This document shows, piece by piece, positions 22,127-33,070 of a stretch of 63,672 nt of DNA (the stretch's first letter is position 1; each line of letters starts with the position of its first letter). The translations under genes were made by a program, and so were the position numbers. The notes beneath the pieces were generated by a model that worked only from the letters and a program-made list of their open reading frames with translations, did not search any database and had not been told where the DNA came from. The stretch is from Gracilaria domingensis (lineage: Eukaryota > Rhodophyta > Florideophyceae > Gracilariales > Gracilariaceae): contig VCMS01000312.1 of NCBI GenBank assembly GCA_022539475.1, positions 1 to 63,672 of the forward strand, written 5' to 3'.

Positions 22127-22705
22127 GTAACTTTTCAAGCCTCTGGTATATCTGTCGATTTGCTCTTCCATACTGATGTTGGGGATTTCAAGCACAATCT
22201 TGAGGAAGTCTTCATTGAACTGTTGAACATCTTTGTACTGCTTCCACTTGCTTAGTTTGTCCCGAGCAAGTTTCTCTTTGTTGACAATAGTAAATCGTTT
22301 CTGAAGATGTTCAAAGAGTTCCTCAAGGGTTTGCAGCTCCAGTCCATTTCTTTGCTGGGCGAGATACCACTCATGAGCAGCTCCACTGATGTAACTAAGC
22401 GCGATCGTTAATGCTTTGTCGTCGGGGGTTCCATCAAGATAATTGCGAATATGAGTGATCCAACTGTCAATGTTTTGCTTTCCAGTGAACGTTGGGGGCT
22501 TGTTGATCTTTGGATTCGTGGCTGGGCTGTCCTTATTGGCTAGGATACTGAGTGAGGCCTCGAGAGCGGATATCTTCGTTTGCGCTTCTTGCTTCAACAA
22601 TTCCATCTGAGCCCGTGTTTCATCAAGCGCGCGAGCCATGCTTTGGGTCATTTGGCCTGCACGCACCTGTGGGGGTGTGCCTGGGTTGCCTTGAGGGGTC
22701 GTCAT
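22127..22705 (-). pseudogene. gag: Ty3/gypsy gag fragment
   Basis: This is the N-terminal part of a retrotransposon Gag capsid protein. From the start at 22705: a short Gly/Pro-rich lead and a coiled-coil (ETRAQMELLKQEAQTKISAL). Then comes the capsid-like domain with PPTFTGKQNIDSWI, ISGAAHEWYLAQQ, LEELFEHLQKRF, QQFNEDFLKIV and RYTRGLKSYIW. Homology stops near 22127 in the middle of the domain, so it is truncated, probably by insertion of element A's LTR end. Residues after that point (to a stop at 22067) are not gag-like. It reads toward element A and so belongs to a different copy. Confidence 0.85.
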
Positions 22706-22856
22706 GGTATAAGCTGCGCGAACGGAGAACCTTTGAAATTAGCTCAAATCGGGGGGTTGCCCAAATAAATTGTCTAATTTTTTGAAAAGTGCAAATCAAG
22801 CCTCGCGCTGGGACTTTTAAAAAATTGCAATTTGCAGGTTGCAGACAAGCAGTGCC

Positions 22857-22930
22857 GCGCGCCTGGCCTAGTGGGTAGGCGGCGCCGGTGCAATTTCAGG
22901 GGTTCTAGGTTCGATTCCCTTCGCTGTAAG
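22857..22930 (+). ncRNA. tRNA-like / SINE-like relic
   Basis: An A-box-like TGGCCTAGTGGG (22864-22875) and a B box GGTTCGATTCC (22908-22918) have the spacing of an internal RNA polymerase III promoter. GCCT and AGGC can form a D stem. I cannot form good anticodon or T stems, so this is a degenerate tRNA or tRNA-derived repeat, not a working tRNA gene. Confidence 0.5.
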
Positions 22931-23152
22931 TTGCAATTGCAGCCGGAGTGGTTCAATTAAGGTTTCTTCAGTTCAATTACAAAGCGTCAAGCGACTGGGA
23001 AGATAGTAAGCCCTGTACGGCGACTTCTCCCTTGACAATGCTAAGTAATACGAACGTAGCGGAAACTGGAACACAACCACAAACGGTAGCTTAAAGGGTA
23101 GAACAACCGATTCTTGGAAACTTTTGTCAACACAAGGTGTTTACGTTATAAT

Positions 23153-23918
23153 TTACTTGAAATAACGCTGTTGACGTCGGTTTTCCTTGTTGACAGCTGC
23201 TTGGTGCTTGCGTCCACCTCGGTGATCCTCGTAATGCTTCCAATTATTGAACGAGAGTATACCACATTCGTAGCAGCCCGGTGGGGAGCGCTTGTTCTGG
23301 AGCTTTTTGCGGTGTCGGCTACCAGACAAATGTTCGCGAAGTTGCACTCGGCTATTGAAACGGAGTTCACAGTCGTCACACCTGGGGGTCTTCAAGCGAC
23401 GTCGAAGGTTACGTACACGCCGTCGCTTGATTCGATCGGTGGCCACGCGAAGGATATGGATATTAGCCGCGTCGTCTATGCGGAGCAGAAGACGTGGAGT
23501 ACCTTCGGTAGCCTCGGTAACCGATCGGTTCCTTGAAATCGGATTGCTGTCAACAGGATCGGGTTGTTGACGAGCTGGTGACGACGGTGGTGACGGTGTG
23601 TATGAAGGTGGTGTACTCGGTTCCAAGGTGGACACGGCAGCGGAAACAGGGGTTTCGGTGGTGTTGACAGGGGGTGGCGGCGGTGGCGGCGATGACGGCG
23701 GTTCGGTGGATATTTCCGTGTTCGTATAGAACGACGGCGATGACGGCGGTGCTTGGGATCGGCGTATTGAGCTCACTGGAAACACCCAAATTGGGTCAGA
23801 AATCAACAGTCAGTAAAGAGCTGGACGTCTGTGGCTCATCCAAACCTAGGGAATTTTGTATAGCAAAATCCACTAGGGCTGGATGGTCACTCAGTTTCAA
23901 ATGAGCGCAATACTTACT
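23153..23918 (-). CDS. protein with two U1-type C2H2 zinc fingers; start codon split by an intron
   Basis: This is a 207-residue protein if spliced as proposed. The first exon ends ...ATCGCAA at 23918, a donor GTAAGT follows at 23917, and a TTTCCAG acceptor ends at 23776. Joining A (23918) to TG (23775) creates ATG, in frame with SSIRRSQAPP. The 142-base intron and TATA box at 24009 fit, and no other ATG lies in the exon. Residues 1-90 are Pro/Ser-rich and disordered. Residues 114-127 are very basic (RIKRRRVRNLRRR). Two CxxC-x12/13-H-x5-H fingers follow (C133, C136, H149, H155; C168, C171, H185, H191), the U1/matrin type often found in RNA- or dsRNA-binding proteins. The partner is unknown. 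Confidence 0.68.
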
Positions 23919-24008
23919 TGCGATGCTACCAATGTTAGAACACTGGGTCTGAGGTTGAGAACGTGAACGATGGTGACTGCCGAGGAGAGTTCGGGCAGTC
24001 GACCAGGG

Positions 24009-24015
24009 TTTATAT
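24009..24015 (-). promoter_or_regulatory. TATA box of the zinc-finger gene
   Basis: On the - strand CATATAAACC lies about 95 bases upstream of the proposed exon 1 end. It places transcription start near 23980, upstream of the split start codon. Confidence 0.5.
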
Positions 24016-24154
24016 GGAGAATCGGACCTTCGAAAATAAGGTCGCTAACGCAGATTTCTAGAATATCCCTCAAACTAATGTGTCTATGAGTACTGGCCCT
24101 TGCGTCGGAATTAGTGTAGAAACTGTGCGTAGAAATCGACAGTGGAGTCGTCTA

Positions 24155-24172
24155 GAAGCTTCTAGAAGTTCC
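24155..24172. promoter_or_regulatory. heat-shock-element-like array
   Basis: GAA-2-TTC-2-GAA, followed by a one-mismatch TCC, is in the correct 5-base phasing for heat-shock factor binding. It sits about 140 bases upstream of the zinc-finger gene's TATA box. A similar TCTAGAAGCTTC occurs at 52229 next to copia remains, so it may instead be an LTR relic. Confidence 0.4.
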
Positions 24173-24385
24173 TGAAACGTGTCCATTTGTAGAAGTTCCA
24201 GCAAGGCACCGAAACTATGAAGTCAGTCATGACGTCAACTGACGAGGCAGACATCACATGTGACATGTCTTGGTAACATTATGACAACTAATGTCAAACA
24301 AAGACTCTGAGGATCATTAGGGTATCAAATCGGATCGCTAGATCACGGGGAATTCAAAGAAAGCATCAAAACATTAAATGACTAA

Positions 24386-25336
24386 CTAAAAGCGTAGCAA
24401 TATAACAAATTCAAATAAAAACATGACCAGAATTAACGAAATCCTAACACGGTCGCTGAAAGTCCCCTGGCCAGAAGGGCGTCGCATGAAGCGGAACTCT
24501 GCTGGCAGAATCTGTCGATTAAAGAGCAACATATCCGGATCCATCGGAGCATTCGGGTCAATCTTTGTTGGATCGAAGGCAGTGAGATTCGCTCCATAGG
24601 TGATTTCATCGTACGTTCGGTAACGGGAGAGGTCGAACCCGTACTCGGGCGGTACCCTTTCTGGTGGGTTGTGAGCACGGTTCATTTGAAAGTACGAAAG
24701 ACGCGCTACACCTGTGCGAGCTTCGTCAAGCGTCTCGTACCGTCGGATGGTTCTTTTCCTGTCGAGGAGATGGGGCGCCACCGCAATCCGGGTTCTCCAA
24801 TCCCAGGAGGTCACCATATCTCGTAGCAAACCGCCTGGCAGTGTGCCGTCTTTCGTGTAGGAATCGATGAGGTCTTCATCCCTCACCCAGTGAATGTGGA
24901 ACCAGGGAGCTCTGAAACACCCCCAACCGCCCTCTAGTCGCGGGTCTTGCACGAGAACCGATTCGCGTGTGATCCACCCCGACGCGTGCGCCGTAGCCGG
25001 CATAGCTCCAGAGGAGTTTCAAGGCGATACCGCGGCGACGTTCATAGCTGAAGCAAACGGCTGCTGACTCCTCCGTGGCAGCGGGGCCGTGGCGAAACCT
25101 CCAAACTATTCTGCTCCTACAGAGGAAGGTCTGGCACCGGAGGGAACACCAGAGTGGCTGGGACCCCCTGAGGAAGGCAAAGCGCTGTCGTTAGAATTCG
25201 GATTAATCGAAGAAGCGACCTCTCGCAATGCTTGGTCGTTCGGAATATCGAAGTTCGCAGGCGTCGTGTGTTCACTTGAGAGGGTATCGCTGTTGAGCGT
25301 TGGTTTTCTTGGTATCGGGATGTCCGAGTCACTCAT
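24386..25336 (-). pseudogene. unrecognised ORF with two in-frame stops
   Basis: One frame runs from ATG at 25336 (MSDSDIPIPRKP) through a Ser/Pro-rich disordered part, a TAG near 25103, a TGA near 25020, and on as NSSGAMPATAHASGWITRES to a stop at 24386. Both open parts are in the same frame. The second part has a globular look (FHIHWVRDEDLIDSYTKDG, RRYETLDEARTGV, ILPAEFRFMRR) and ends in a hydrophobic tail (ISLILVMFLFEFVILLRF). There is a weak resemblance to the element-A antisense ORF around LPGGLLRD versus MPFLRT. It may be a relative of that family, a pseudogene, or a gene with an intron over the stops. Confidence 0.4.
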
Positions 25337-25450
25337 GACTGAGCTTATATGTTCTCGCGAACGAGGTTGTGATGTCGCCGACACCGTCTTCCTCGACGTA
25401 AGGAGGGGTATGTGTAGAGCAATCGCGATTTCGCATTTGTGAGTCTGCAC

Positions 25451-28400
25451 AAGTACGACACGTGTGTGGCTGTGCCGTATTTGGCACTACTTAGATTAAT
25501 TATTTAGTTTAATTTGTGCAGACCTACTTAAGTGACAGCGACCTGGCCGTCACCACCACAAAGTAAACTCAACCTTGTACGTGGCTCTGACCTAAGCACC
25601 TGCGCGTAGTGCACAACTTTTCGAGGAGGATCACCGCGTACGGTTTCGATTATTTCATCCCCAAGGGATCACTCAGGTACCCTGATCTAACATTGCGTTT
25701 GTCTTTGGACTGTGTATGCACATGTACTTGCAGGTGTCGGCTACTCTGGTGTTCAGATAGTATCGTCTCTGTATAGAGGTCTGCCACGTGGGCTCAATAC
25801 ATATCGTCACCCCCGGCCCGAATTTGTTGCCGCTTGTCGCACGATCAGACCTCGAGCTTGTTTCTTTCTTCTTTCTTCCCTTTCGACCTTTTCTTATCCT
25901 TTTCCTTATCTTTTCCCTCTTTTTCGAGGCACTTCATCGACCTGGATTCTTTCCCTTCTGCCTCCGATCAAAGATCTCTGACTCTGAGACGTTTGATTAC
26001 AGATCTTCTCTTGGAGATTGCCGTCGTCATTTTCGTGGTATTCGCGAAGTACGGGCGTTTTTACACCCGCGCTATCCATTTACGGAGGACTCTTTTGCTG
26101 AGTCTACCTCGCAAGGGAGCAAGAATTCGAGCACCTTGAGTGTCATTTTTCCCATGTAGAATTTGCAATACATCGATCATCTTTGACAATCGGTCATGGC
26201 AATCGCGTGCTTAGCGCAGTTGGCGATGCTTAGTCGTGCTGAGGACTTTATTATCTGGGAAAGGTCGTGAAGTCACTTTTGTAGAGACCCTAGATTTGCA
26301 AAGGGGCTTTAATATTTTTCTTCTGGCCAAGTTGGTTCTACAGAAGCCAAACAAACAAGTTTATTCTTCGTATAATGTTTTGGGAACAAGGCCAATGGAA
26401 TATCTAACTAGCTTGCTTTGTTGTATCTGGGGATGAAAATAATTCAATATTCTCACTCGAATACTCGTCAAGCTGGCAATTTGTCGTTTGCTAATTGTTA
26501 ACCGCCGGAGCATATTTTTATTTGATATGAGCTCAACCCTCAAAACAACATTTGTTGCTACTGGTGGGATAAGTTACGTTCTTCTGTGAACACATTAAGG
26601 AAGACATCATCCAATGACAACTTACGTAAAATTAAGTCTAAGAACGCGAGGAGTGAATTAAAGTCTGGAGACAAGCTGAGTGTGCAAGATTTCGCCTCAA
26701 CGTCAGAACAGCATGAGAAAGAGAATCATGTCTATTTCATCAGGGAACAAAACCATGACGGTAAATTTGGGACTACGGTTGAGGGGGCTGCAGATTAATC
26801 CACGCTTCGAAGCAAGTTTGTACGAGGAAGCGCAATGGAATTTCACCGATCATTCCCCGAGAACTGCCCGGCCCTCAGAAGACGATAGTAGATGTGTTAG
26901 TCCTGCAAACACCAAGATGATCAAGACACGTATGTCTGGAGTTTAAAAAAATCTCTCGAGCAAAGCGAGGTTTCAACGCCAGGAGAGAAATTCTAATTTA
27001 TACCAATTTTGCAAATGAACCATCTAGGTGATCTCTAAAAAGTTACTTCGAGGAGTCGAAGACAAAGCGAAGAAAATTATTCTCTGTTTGATTTCTGCTA
27101 ATAGGCCTACAACAAACACGGCCTATTGAGATACAAATTTGAAGACCCTTTGTCTGTAAGTTGTAGACGTTAATTTTTACTGCTTAGATATACAGACATT
27201 GCTTGATTGAGGGGTGATTCCTAACATTATGGCTGCCAGTCTTGCAGACAAGCTCAAGGTGAAGTCAGCGTTGAGCAAAAAGATGATCGTTATAACCGAT
27301 GGATATTAGTTACTAATGTTTCGATATTCTTAAAGAAGCACCAGTGGCGTTCTTGTCAGTCGTAGTTACACTAGAATTTATTGTCAAAAATGGAACTTTA
27401 CTAGAATTTATCCTTGACTGCCCCTCCTTGAGAATCTTTTACGTTTGTTTGGACTCTTTAAGCGGAGCACTTGAAAATGAAACCTCATGAAAAGTCCATC
27501 ATTTTTGGACGTGACTATGACAGAAGACATAGTCTTGAGCAGTACATTCCACTCTTTGATACTAACATTGAGAACTTTATAACTGAATTTCGGGAAAAAC
27601 CAAGTTTTGCTGTTTGTAAATCTTATGAAAAAAATAAATTGCTTTTGACAGTCATGAAACGAAATTATTTCCCATAAAATTACGTGTTGAATTTCAATTC
27701 TACTGCGAACCTTGTAATGATCACAAATTTCCCAGAACAACCAGCTCTATCTAACGTGAATCAATCTGATTTGGAAGAAGAACAAAAAAGGAAGAAGAAA
27801 AGAAAATTCTCAGAGTGGACCTGTTGTTTTTTTTATGCCCTAAAAGTTCCAAGTTCTGTCCGCTCCGAGTGAAGAGCAGAAAAGATTGTCTTTTTGGATG
27901 CGTTTACAAATGATGTGCATGCAAACGAACTAGATAGGAGAAAATTTGTGTCTGGTAGAATTTTATATTACGCATGTTAAGATACTAGTATAATGTAAGA
28001 TAACTCAGTAAATGAATCAATCGAGGACTGTCTTTAGAAAATCAAGAGTTTCAGTGTAGTATTTAACTCTTCATTTGTGTGACCACAAAAAATGAAGATC
28101 GAATTGCTAAGAAAAGACGAAAAAAATCGAAGTGAGTAAAAGGAAGAAAGTGACGACTTTAAAATGTTAAAATGCGCTAAACATACTTTTGGTCGAAAGT
28201 TTATTCAGAAAGAAGAAAATATTACTGTATGATGCATTGGTTTATTTTTTAAATTTGGATAATTAAATGGAAACAATAAGTGGAGTACACCAAAGATGAA
28301 GATGCCGAATTTGAAATGCAGAAATTTTCTTAAAAGAATAGAGTAAAACTGGAATGTAACCATATGCGAGTATAAACATCGACATAGAACATACACGTTA

Positions 28401-29030
28401 GTTGTTGGAAATGGAGGTTTCCAGAACGTTTACATGGTTACGTTACCGAATGTTGTTGAATCTTTACACCACTAGTTAGTTACACAAAAAATATAAACTG
28501 TGAGAACTTCCGATTCTAAATTTCCGTTGACGCCTCTAATTGGCTGTGTTGCCCCTAATGTCTTCTATTTATTATATTTAACTTCAGAGAAACTCGTGCG
28601 CAAAAACTTCCTACGAAAAGATAAGAAGTTGCTGGTGAAATGTTAAAGGCATCAAAGCAGTGCAAGAGATGTCGAATTTGAAAATAACGAGTGTAGTGAC
28701 GATTGCAGGTCGGTATTGTGGCGAACCATGGGATTTTTAGTAAAATATGCTGAACTTGACCTGTAACGTGATTGAAATTTCAAGATCTCAGAGATCGTTG
28801 CAACAAATTCGAAGGGAAGACGCAAGAGCAGATTGCAGAACGGAATCAGGGAGCAAGCGAAACTGCAAGTGGGAGGCTCCGAGGGAATAATAAACGGGGG
28901 CAGCAACGGGATGGAGTAGCGAAAAAATGACACGGGGAATTCTTTGCGTTCTTGTAGTGTTGTCAGCCGCAGATGGCAGTCACAGAGGGTCACGGTAACA
29001 TCTCCGCGGTGCAAGTTTCTGGGACTCACG
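25451..29030. other. long AT-rich stretch without supportable genes
   Basis: Only short frames occur. A pyrimidine-rich tract lies at 25850-25930. Around 27471-27872 two neighbouring frames (MKMKPHEKSIIFGRDYDRRH, then CEPCNDHKFPR in a third frame) look like the decayed end of some protein, perhaps a mobile element, but I cannot name it. Frames at 26586-26946 are Lys/Ser-rich and unsupported. Confidence 0.5.
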
Positions 29031-29034
29031 CACT

Positions 29035-29125
29035 GGAGCAGCCTTAGCTCAGTCGATAACCACTTTCGTATGCTTTTTGTGTGAGCTTGGGGTCCTGGGT
29101 TCGAACACCAGCTCTGCTTTGCTCC
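29035..29125 (+). ncRNA. tRNA-like relic
   Basis: An A-box-like TTAGCTCAGTCG (29044-29055) and B box GGTTCGAACAC (29098-29108) are present. A partial T stem (CTGG/CCAG) and an acceptor-like pairing AGCAG (29037-29041) with CTGCT (29114-29118) can form, extended by GGAGCA/TGCTCC further out. The D and anticodon stems do not fold well. It is likely a tRNA pseudogene or tRNA-derived repeat, lying 280 bases upstream of the RNase H-like gene. Confidence 0.5.
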
Positions 29126-29397
29126 CCTCTTGGAATACCGCAGTGCTGCACCGTGTTCGACGACAGCGGCTAGTGAGCTGGATGCGCCGTTGACAAAGGT
29201 ATCTAGCACATCAGCTGCCGTCGAAGAACACGGCGCAGAACTCGAAGCGTCCCCCGAATCTTGTCCGTCGACGCCGTCCTGACGCAGTCCGTATTTAATG
29301 TTTCGTCGCCTCCAAGTTGCAGCTACGCATGCGTCCCGATCCGCTCTGCAATCGTTTCCCCTCTCATTCTTTCCAAGTCGTAACAACTATCTTTGAG

Positions 29398-30267
29398 ATG
29401 TTTAAAGCTTCCAATCGCCCTGCCAGAGGCGGAACAGCCTCGATTACCTTGCACTTTGACGGAAGCGTATCCCGTGGAACTTCCGTATCCGGTTGCGCAG
29501 CAGTTTTATTGTTTAAGCTTGAAGAAGGCAAATCGTTCTCTAAATCGATTTCTCGCCCAATTGGACGCTGCACAGTCTATGAGGCGGAATTGCTCGGACT
29601 GATATACGGCTTACAAGAAGCGCTTGTCTGTCTGAACTCCAAATGCATTCGTCACTCTTTCTGCTCCGTGAATATTGGCGGTCCTGATCGGGTGATTGTT
29701 CGTCAGCTTCGTGGTTTATCTCGCGTCACCGATGACAATCTGAAACCTTTGTTCGTCCTTGTCCGTGCATTAGGAAGTGGGTTCCGAAAGATTTCCGTGA
29801 CACAAGAGAGTAACGCTTGGGCCCACACACTGGCAGTTCTGGCTAGAACAACGAGAGCAGAGTCCGTGAAGTACGCAATTTATCGCCCAAATTTGACGTT
29901 CCTGCAACGCGTACGCGTGCAAGGCGAGCAGACGGTAGCGACTACGAACATGCCGGCGGGTGGAAAGGATCCGAATAATCTGATTGCCATGTCGTTTCTA
30001 CGTTCCCTGCCAAATGGCGAAGCGTTGTTTGCCAACATGAAATGTGCAGGCCCATTGTCTCTTGTGCTCACAGACAAGACGAATATGACCGTTCTAGGGT
30101 GCGTCACACTGCAGCTAGATGTGATTTGGCTTAACGCACCTGTGCAGAGAGCTTTGGTCGAGTTTTTTGTGGTTTTATCTCTCCCTGTTCCGGTGCATGT
30201 GTCAGTTTTAAACTCCCGTGTGCCGGACATGTTGAACAGAGTGCGATTTCCTACACATTTGGCGTAG
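29398..30267 (+). CDS. RNase H-fold protein with an extra C-terminal domain
   Basis: This is a 289-residue single-exon protein, with the start chosen at ATG 29398, just before the domain. Residues 15-150 have the RNase H layout: ITLHFDGSVS with the first Asp (D21), then TVYEAELLGLIYGLQEAL with the Glu (E64). GGPDRVIVRQLRG follows with a likely third acidic residue (D97), then SNAWAHTLAVLAR. In the last block the usual catalytic Asp of the NxxAD motif is His (H143), so activity may be reduced or lost. Residues 200-285 (LVLTDKTNMTVLGCVTLQLD, FFVVLSLPVPVHVSVL) look like the beta-rich second half of a retropepsin-like fold, without a DTG. It may be a domesticated retroelement fragment. Confidence 0.6.
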   Translation: MFKASNRPARGGTASITLHFDGSVSRGTSVSGCAAVLLFKLEEGKSFSKSISRPIGRCTVYEAELLGLIYGLQEALVCLNSKCIRHSFCSVNIGGPDRVIVRQLRGLSRVTDDNLKPLFVLVRALGSGFRKISVTQESNAWAHTLAVLARTTRAESVKYAIYRPNLTFLQRVRVQGEQTVATTNMPAGGKDPNNLIAMSFLRSLPNGEALFANMKCAGPLSLVLTDKTNMTVLGCVTLQLDVIWLNAPVQRALVEFFVVLSLPVPVHVSVLNSRVPDMLNRVRFPTHLA

Positions 30268-31688
30268 GTGATTTGATGGGTGGCATGAATACAGCCTTGA
30301 GCGGCCTTTACTCTTTCTTCGAAGGTGTTTTATGCGTAACATTCAATATCTCATCAGCTTGATATTCGTCGAGGAATGAGGATCTGGTGAACCCTCTAGA
30401 CTGTCGACGACGTCGTTTGTCCATGACATGGATCTGCCGTTTGAACGCAACGCTAACTTTTTACGCGATATCACTTCGACTTGTATCGATAGCTTCTCGG
30501 TCGTCTTGCGATGAACTTTGCCCTTTTTATGTACATCTCTTGAACGAACTTGTTCTCTGACTTAATCAATCAACTGTGCGCGACGCACCCTTCACCGGAT
30601 CACAAGTCTCTTTGACTCATAAATCGCACCGGTAAGTGTTTCCACAATGTGCCTCTCAGCGCCGTTCGATAGGTCGTCCTCGCCGGAGGCAATCTGTAGT
30701 TGCGAAGATGGTGGGGAGTGATATGGATATGCCGCCACTAGAACAGTAAATGGATGTAGAACGTTTGTTCGCGCATAGAACCTACAGGCGGGCCACCGCT
30801 GCGCAAGCTTGTGCTAATACGGTTATCAGCTTGGTAGCCTGCTGAAAGGGCGGGAAACCATGCAAAGCTGACTCCGTAGTCTGATTCCACCGCATAACCA
30901 GAACAAGTTTTGCGACGCATCGTGCCAGCGCTGGTTTCCGGAAATTCAGAAGAAGGGTCGCAACCGGGAGAAGGTTGGCAATTCCATATCAACCACAGAG
31001 GAAACAAGCGCTTCTCTTTTCTCCCTGTTTTGCATACACGAAGCAGTTTGAGTGTGTACATCTAACCGGAATATCTCGTGATAGCAGTTTAGCTTGGTTG
31101 GAAGTCTACGTGGGACGAGGGAAGATGATGGAAACTCAAGGAATGCAGGCGGTGCCTGTAGGAGGAGCTTGGTGCTGTGGGGATGGAAAACCATTCGCAT
31201 GGCGCTATTGAGTTTGGTCCAAACTAGACTACACTAGACTAAGATGTGTCGCTGTGTGTAGGAACGTCTGTGAACGACGACGTTTACCATGGAAAGGTAC
31301 ACGACTTGCATTGTAGACACCGCACGACACGTGGTACACAAAACGTTTGCAAATTGAACTGTTGTTAATTGCAGGCAAACACGCGGATGGACATGACAGC
31401 CGGCGTGTCATCATGTCCATAACATGACGCAAAATGCCATGAAGGGAGTGGTGATTGGGCCTTTTGCATGGCGTACGCGTGGAACACGTGGGGCCAAGAA
31501 CCGCTGCGAATAATAGCATGAAAGCTGTGAGCGCCGTCGTGTTGCCGAGCAAACATTGGCGCTTCGACCGTAATGCCCCCCGGGCCTGTGCCACCAACCA
31601 GCGACAGGCCAGGAGCGAGGCGCCATGCCATTTCTAGCAGCTTCTTCCGCGCCATGCTCTCCCCGGCAGCCTCCCATGCGCCGCAACC
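30268..31688. other. intergenic, nothing recognised
   Basis: 1.4 kb between the RNase H-like gene and the Cys-rich gene. Only short unsupported frames; presumably holds the downstream gene's promoter. Confidence 0.5.
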
Positions 31689-32708
31689 ATGCAGCTGCAT
31701 CCAGCCCTTCTCTCCCTCCTTCTTGCCTCCTTGGTGGTGTGTTCAGGGCAGCAAACGCCATCGAACGGCACGGGGCTCCGCAATGATCCGTGCACGTCTT
31801 CGTCTGATTGCAACCAGCCGTTACGCTGTCTGGAGCAAAGTTCGTTCTCGGACAATACGGCAATTCAGTGCGTGCCCTCAGCCAGTTGTTACTGCTCTGA
31901 CCCTCGCATGTGTGTGTCTGGAGTAGACTGCGACCAAGGAGAAGACTGTGCGGAATCTCGCGGCGGCATTCGACTGTGTGCCTCGATCCGCTTTCTACGC
32001 GAGCAGGGCATGTCACAGGGCCTTTCTCCAGTGCCGTCGCCGAGCGGAGACCCGAAACCGGCTGTGTTTGGCTTCAATATGGAAGTGTGCTCCGAAGACT
32101 CGCAGTGCATTGGCGTTCGACAATGCATCACCGCAGACAGAGCAGCAGCTCAGTTGGTTGGTTGCAGCGCACGGCATGTGTTCTGCTTTTGCCTGGATCA
32201 GAGCAGATTGTCGTGCGAAGCGGATGACGATTGCCCTCGTGGCGAAAACTGTCAACAGCTGCCTGAAACAAAGATATGTGCCACGGACAAGATTGACTGG
32301 CAGGCGGGACTCGCAGAGCTGGGCTTCGTTGCGGATGACGCGCAGCTGGAAGACGCTGTCGCAGAGGGCGGCGTCTGCATCGCAATGAATTGCTTGCAGC
32401 ATCTGCGGCGGGACCAGCTGCTCTTCGAGCGGCCGCGGCTGGCGCGCGTGCTGTGCGACGCCAGCGGCAGCTGCGCGACCGCCGGGCACATGGTGTGGCA
32501 CCACGGGCAGCCGATGATGATGAAGACGTACTGCCGACGGCGCGGCTGCGCGCCGCGCGTGATGGCGGTGAACAGCCCGCGCTTCCGCCGCGCGATGCGG
32601 GTGGCGTCCAAGACGCGCGGGCTGGCGTTCACCGCGGTGGCGGCGCGCTTCGAGTCGGCCGCGGAGGAGCGGCTGCTGCGCCTCGGCGCGCGAATCGGAC
32701 TGTTGTAG
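31689..32708 (+). CDS. secreted cysteine-rich protein
   Basis: This is a 339-residue protein with a clear signal peptide (MQLHPALLSLLLASLVVCSG). Two Cys-rich blocks follow (about residues 34-97 and 133-197), each with a repeated CxxxxDC-type pattern (PCTSSSDCNQPLRC, CVSGVDCDQGEDC, VCSEDSQCIGVRQC, SCEADDDCPRGENC). The last third (from about 225) holds LCDASGSCATAGHMVWHHGQ and an Arg/Ala-rich tail. DNA becomes much more GC-rich from about 32380. No family recognised. A similar CxxTDC repeat occurs near the N-terminus of the gene at 39206, so the two may share an extracellular module. Confidence 0.75.
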   Translation: MQLHPALLSLLLASLVVCSGQQTPSNGTGLRNDPCTSSSDCNQPLRCLEQSSFSDNTAIQCVPSASCYCSDPRMCVSGVDCDQGEDCAESRGGIRLCASIRFLREQGMSQGLSPVPSPSGDPKPAVFGFNMEVCSEDSQCIGVRQCITADRAAAQLVGCSARHVFCFCLDQSRLSCEADDDCPRGENCQQLPETKICATDKIDWQAGLAELGFVADDAQLEDAVAEGGVCIAMNCLQHLRRDQLLFERPRLARVLCDASGSCATAGHMVWHHGQPMMMKTYCRRRGCAPRVMAVNSPRFRRAMRVASKTRGLAFTAVAARFESAAEERLLRLGARIGLL

Positions 32709-33070
32709 CCGCGCTTACAGCCGGCGCCGCGTCGGTATGACGCGCGCTTTTTCCCGGTACAGAAAAGGCGGCTGACGCGTGTGGCCAGTAGGCGCCACAG
32801 CGCTGCCCGTTGAGCTGCCACGCGCAGTCTCGAGAACGGAGAAACGGAAATCCGTTCGGGGCTGACATCCCGTCGCGTGCCATTGGCACCGTTGGGACAT
32901 GCGTGCGCCGTACGGCGGCCGTAGTGTCGTGCCGGCCGTTCGATCTGCTCCGCCGTTCACCCCTAAAAGCCCTCGCCGATCCGTCGCCGCCCTCCCCCAG
33001 CGCCACCTCCGCACATCGCTGCTCGCTCCCGTTCGCGCCCCCGCTTCGCGCCCCCGCTTTGCCTTCCGCC

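Noticed and set aside
28652..29386. 244-codon frame on the - strand
   Set aside because: No motifs, low-complexity parts, and it runs across the tRNA-like relic and the promoter side of the RNase H-like gene.
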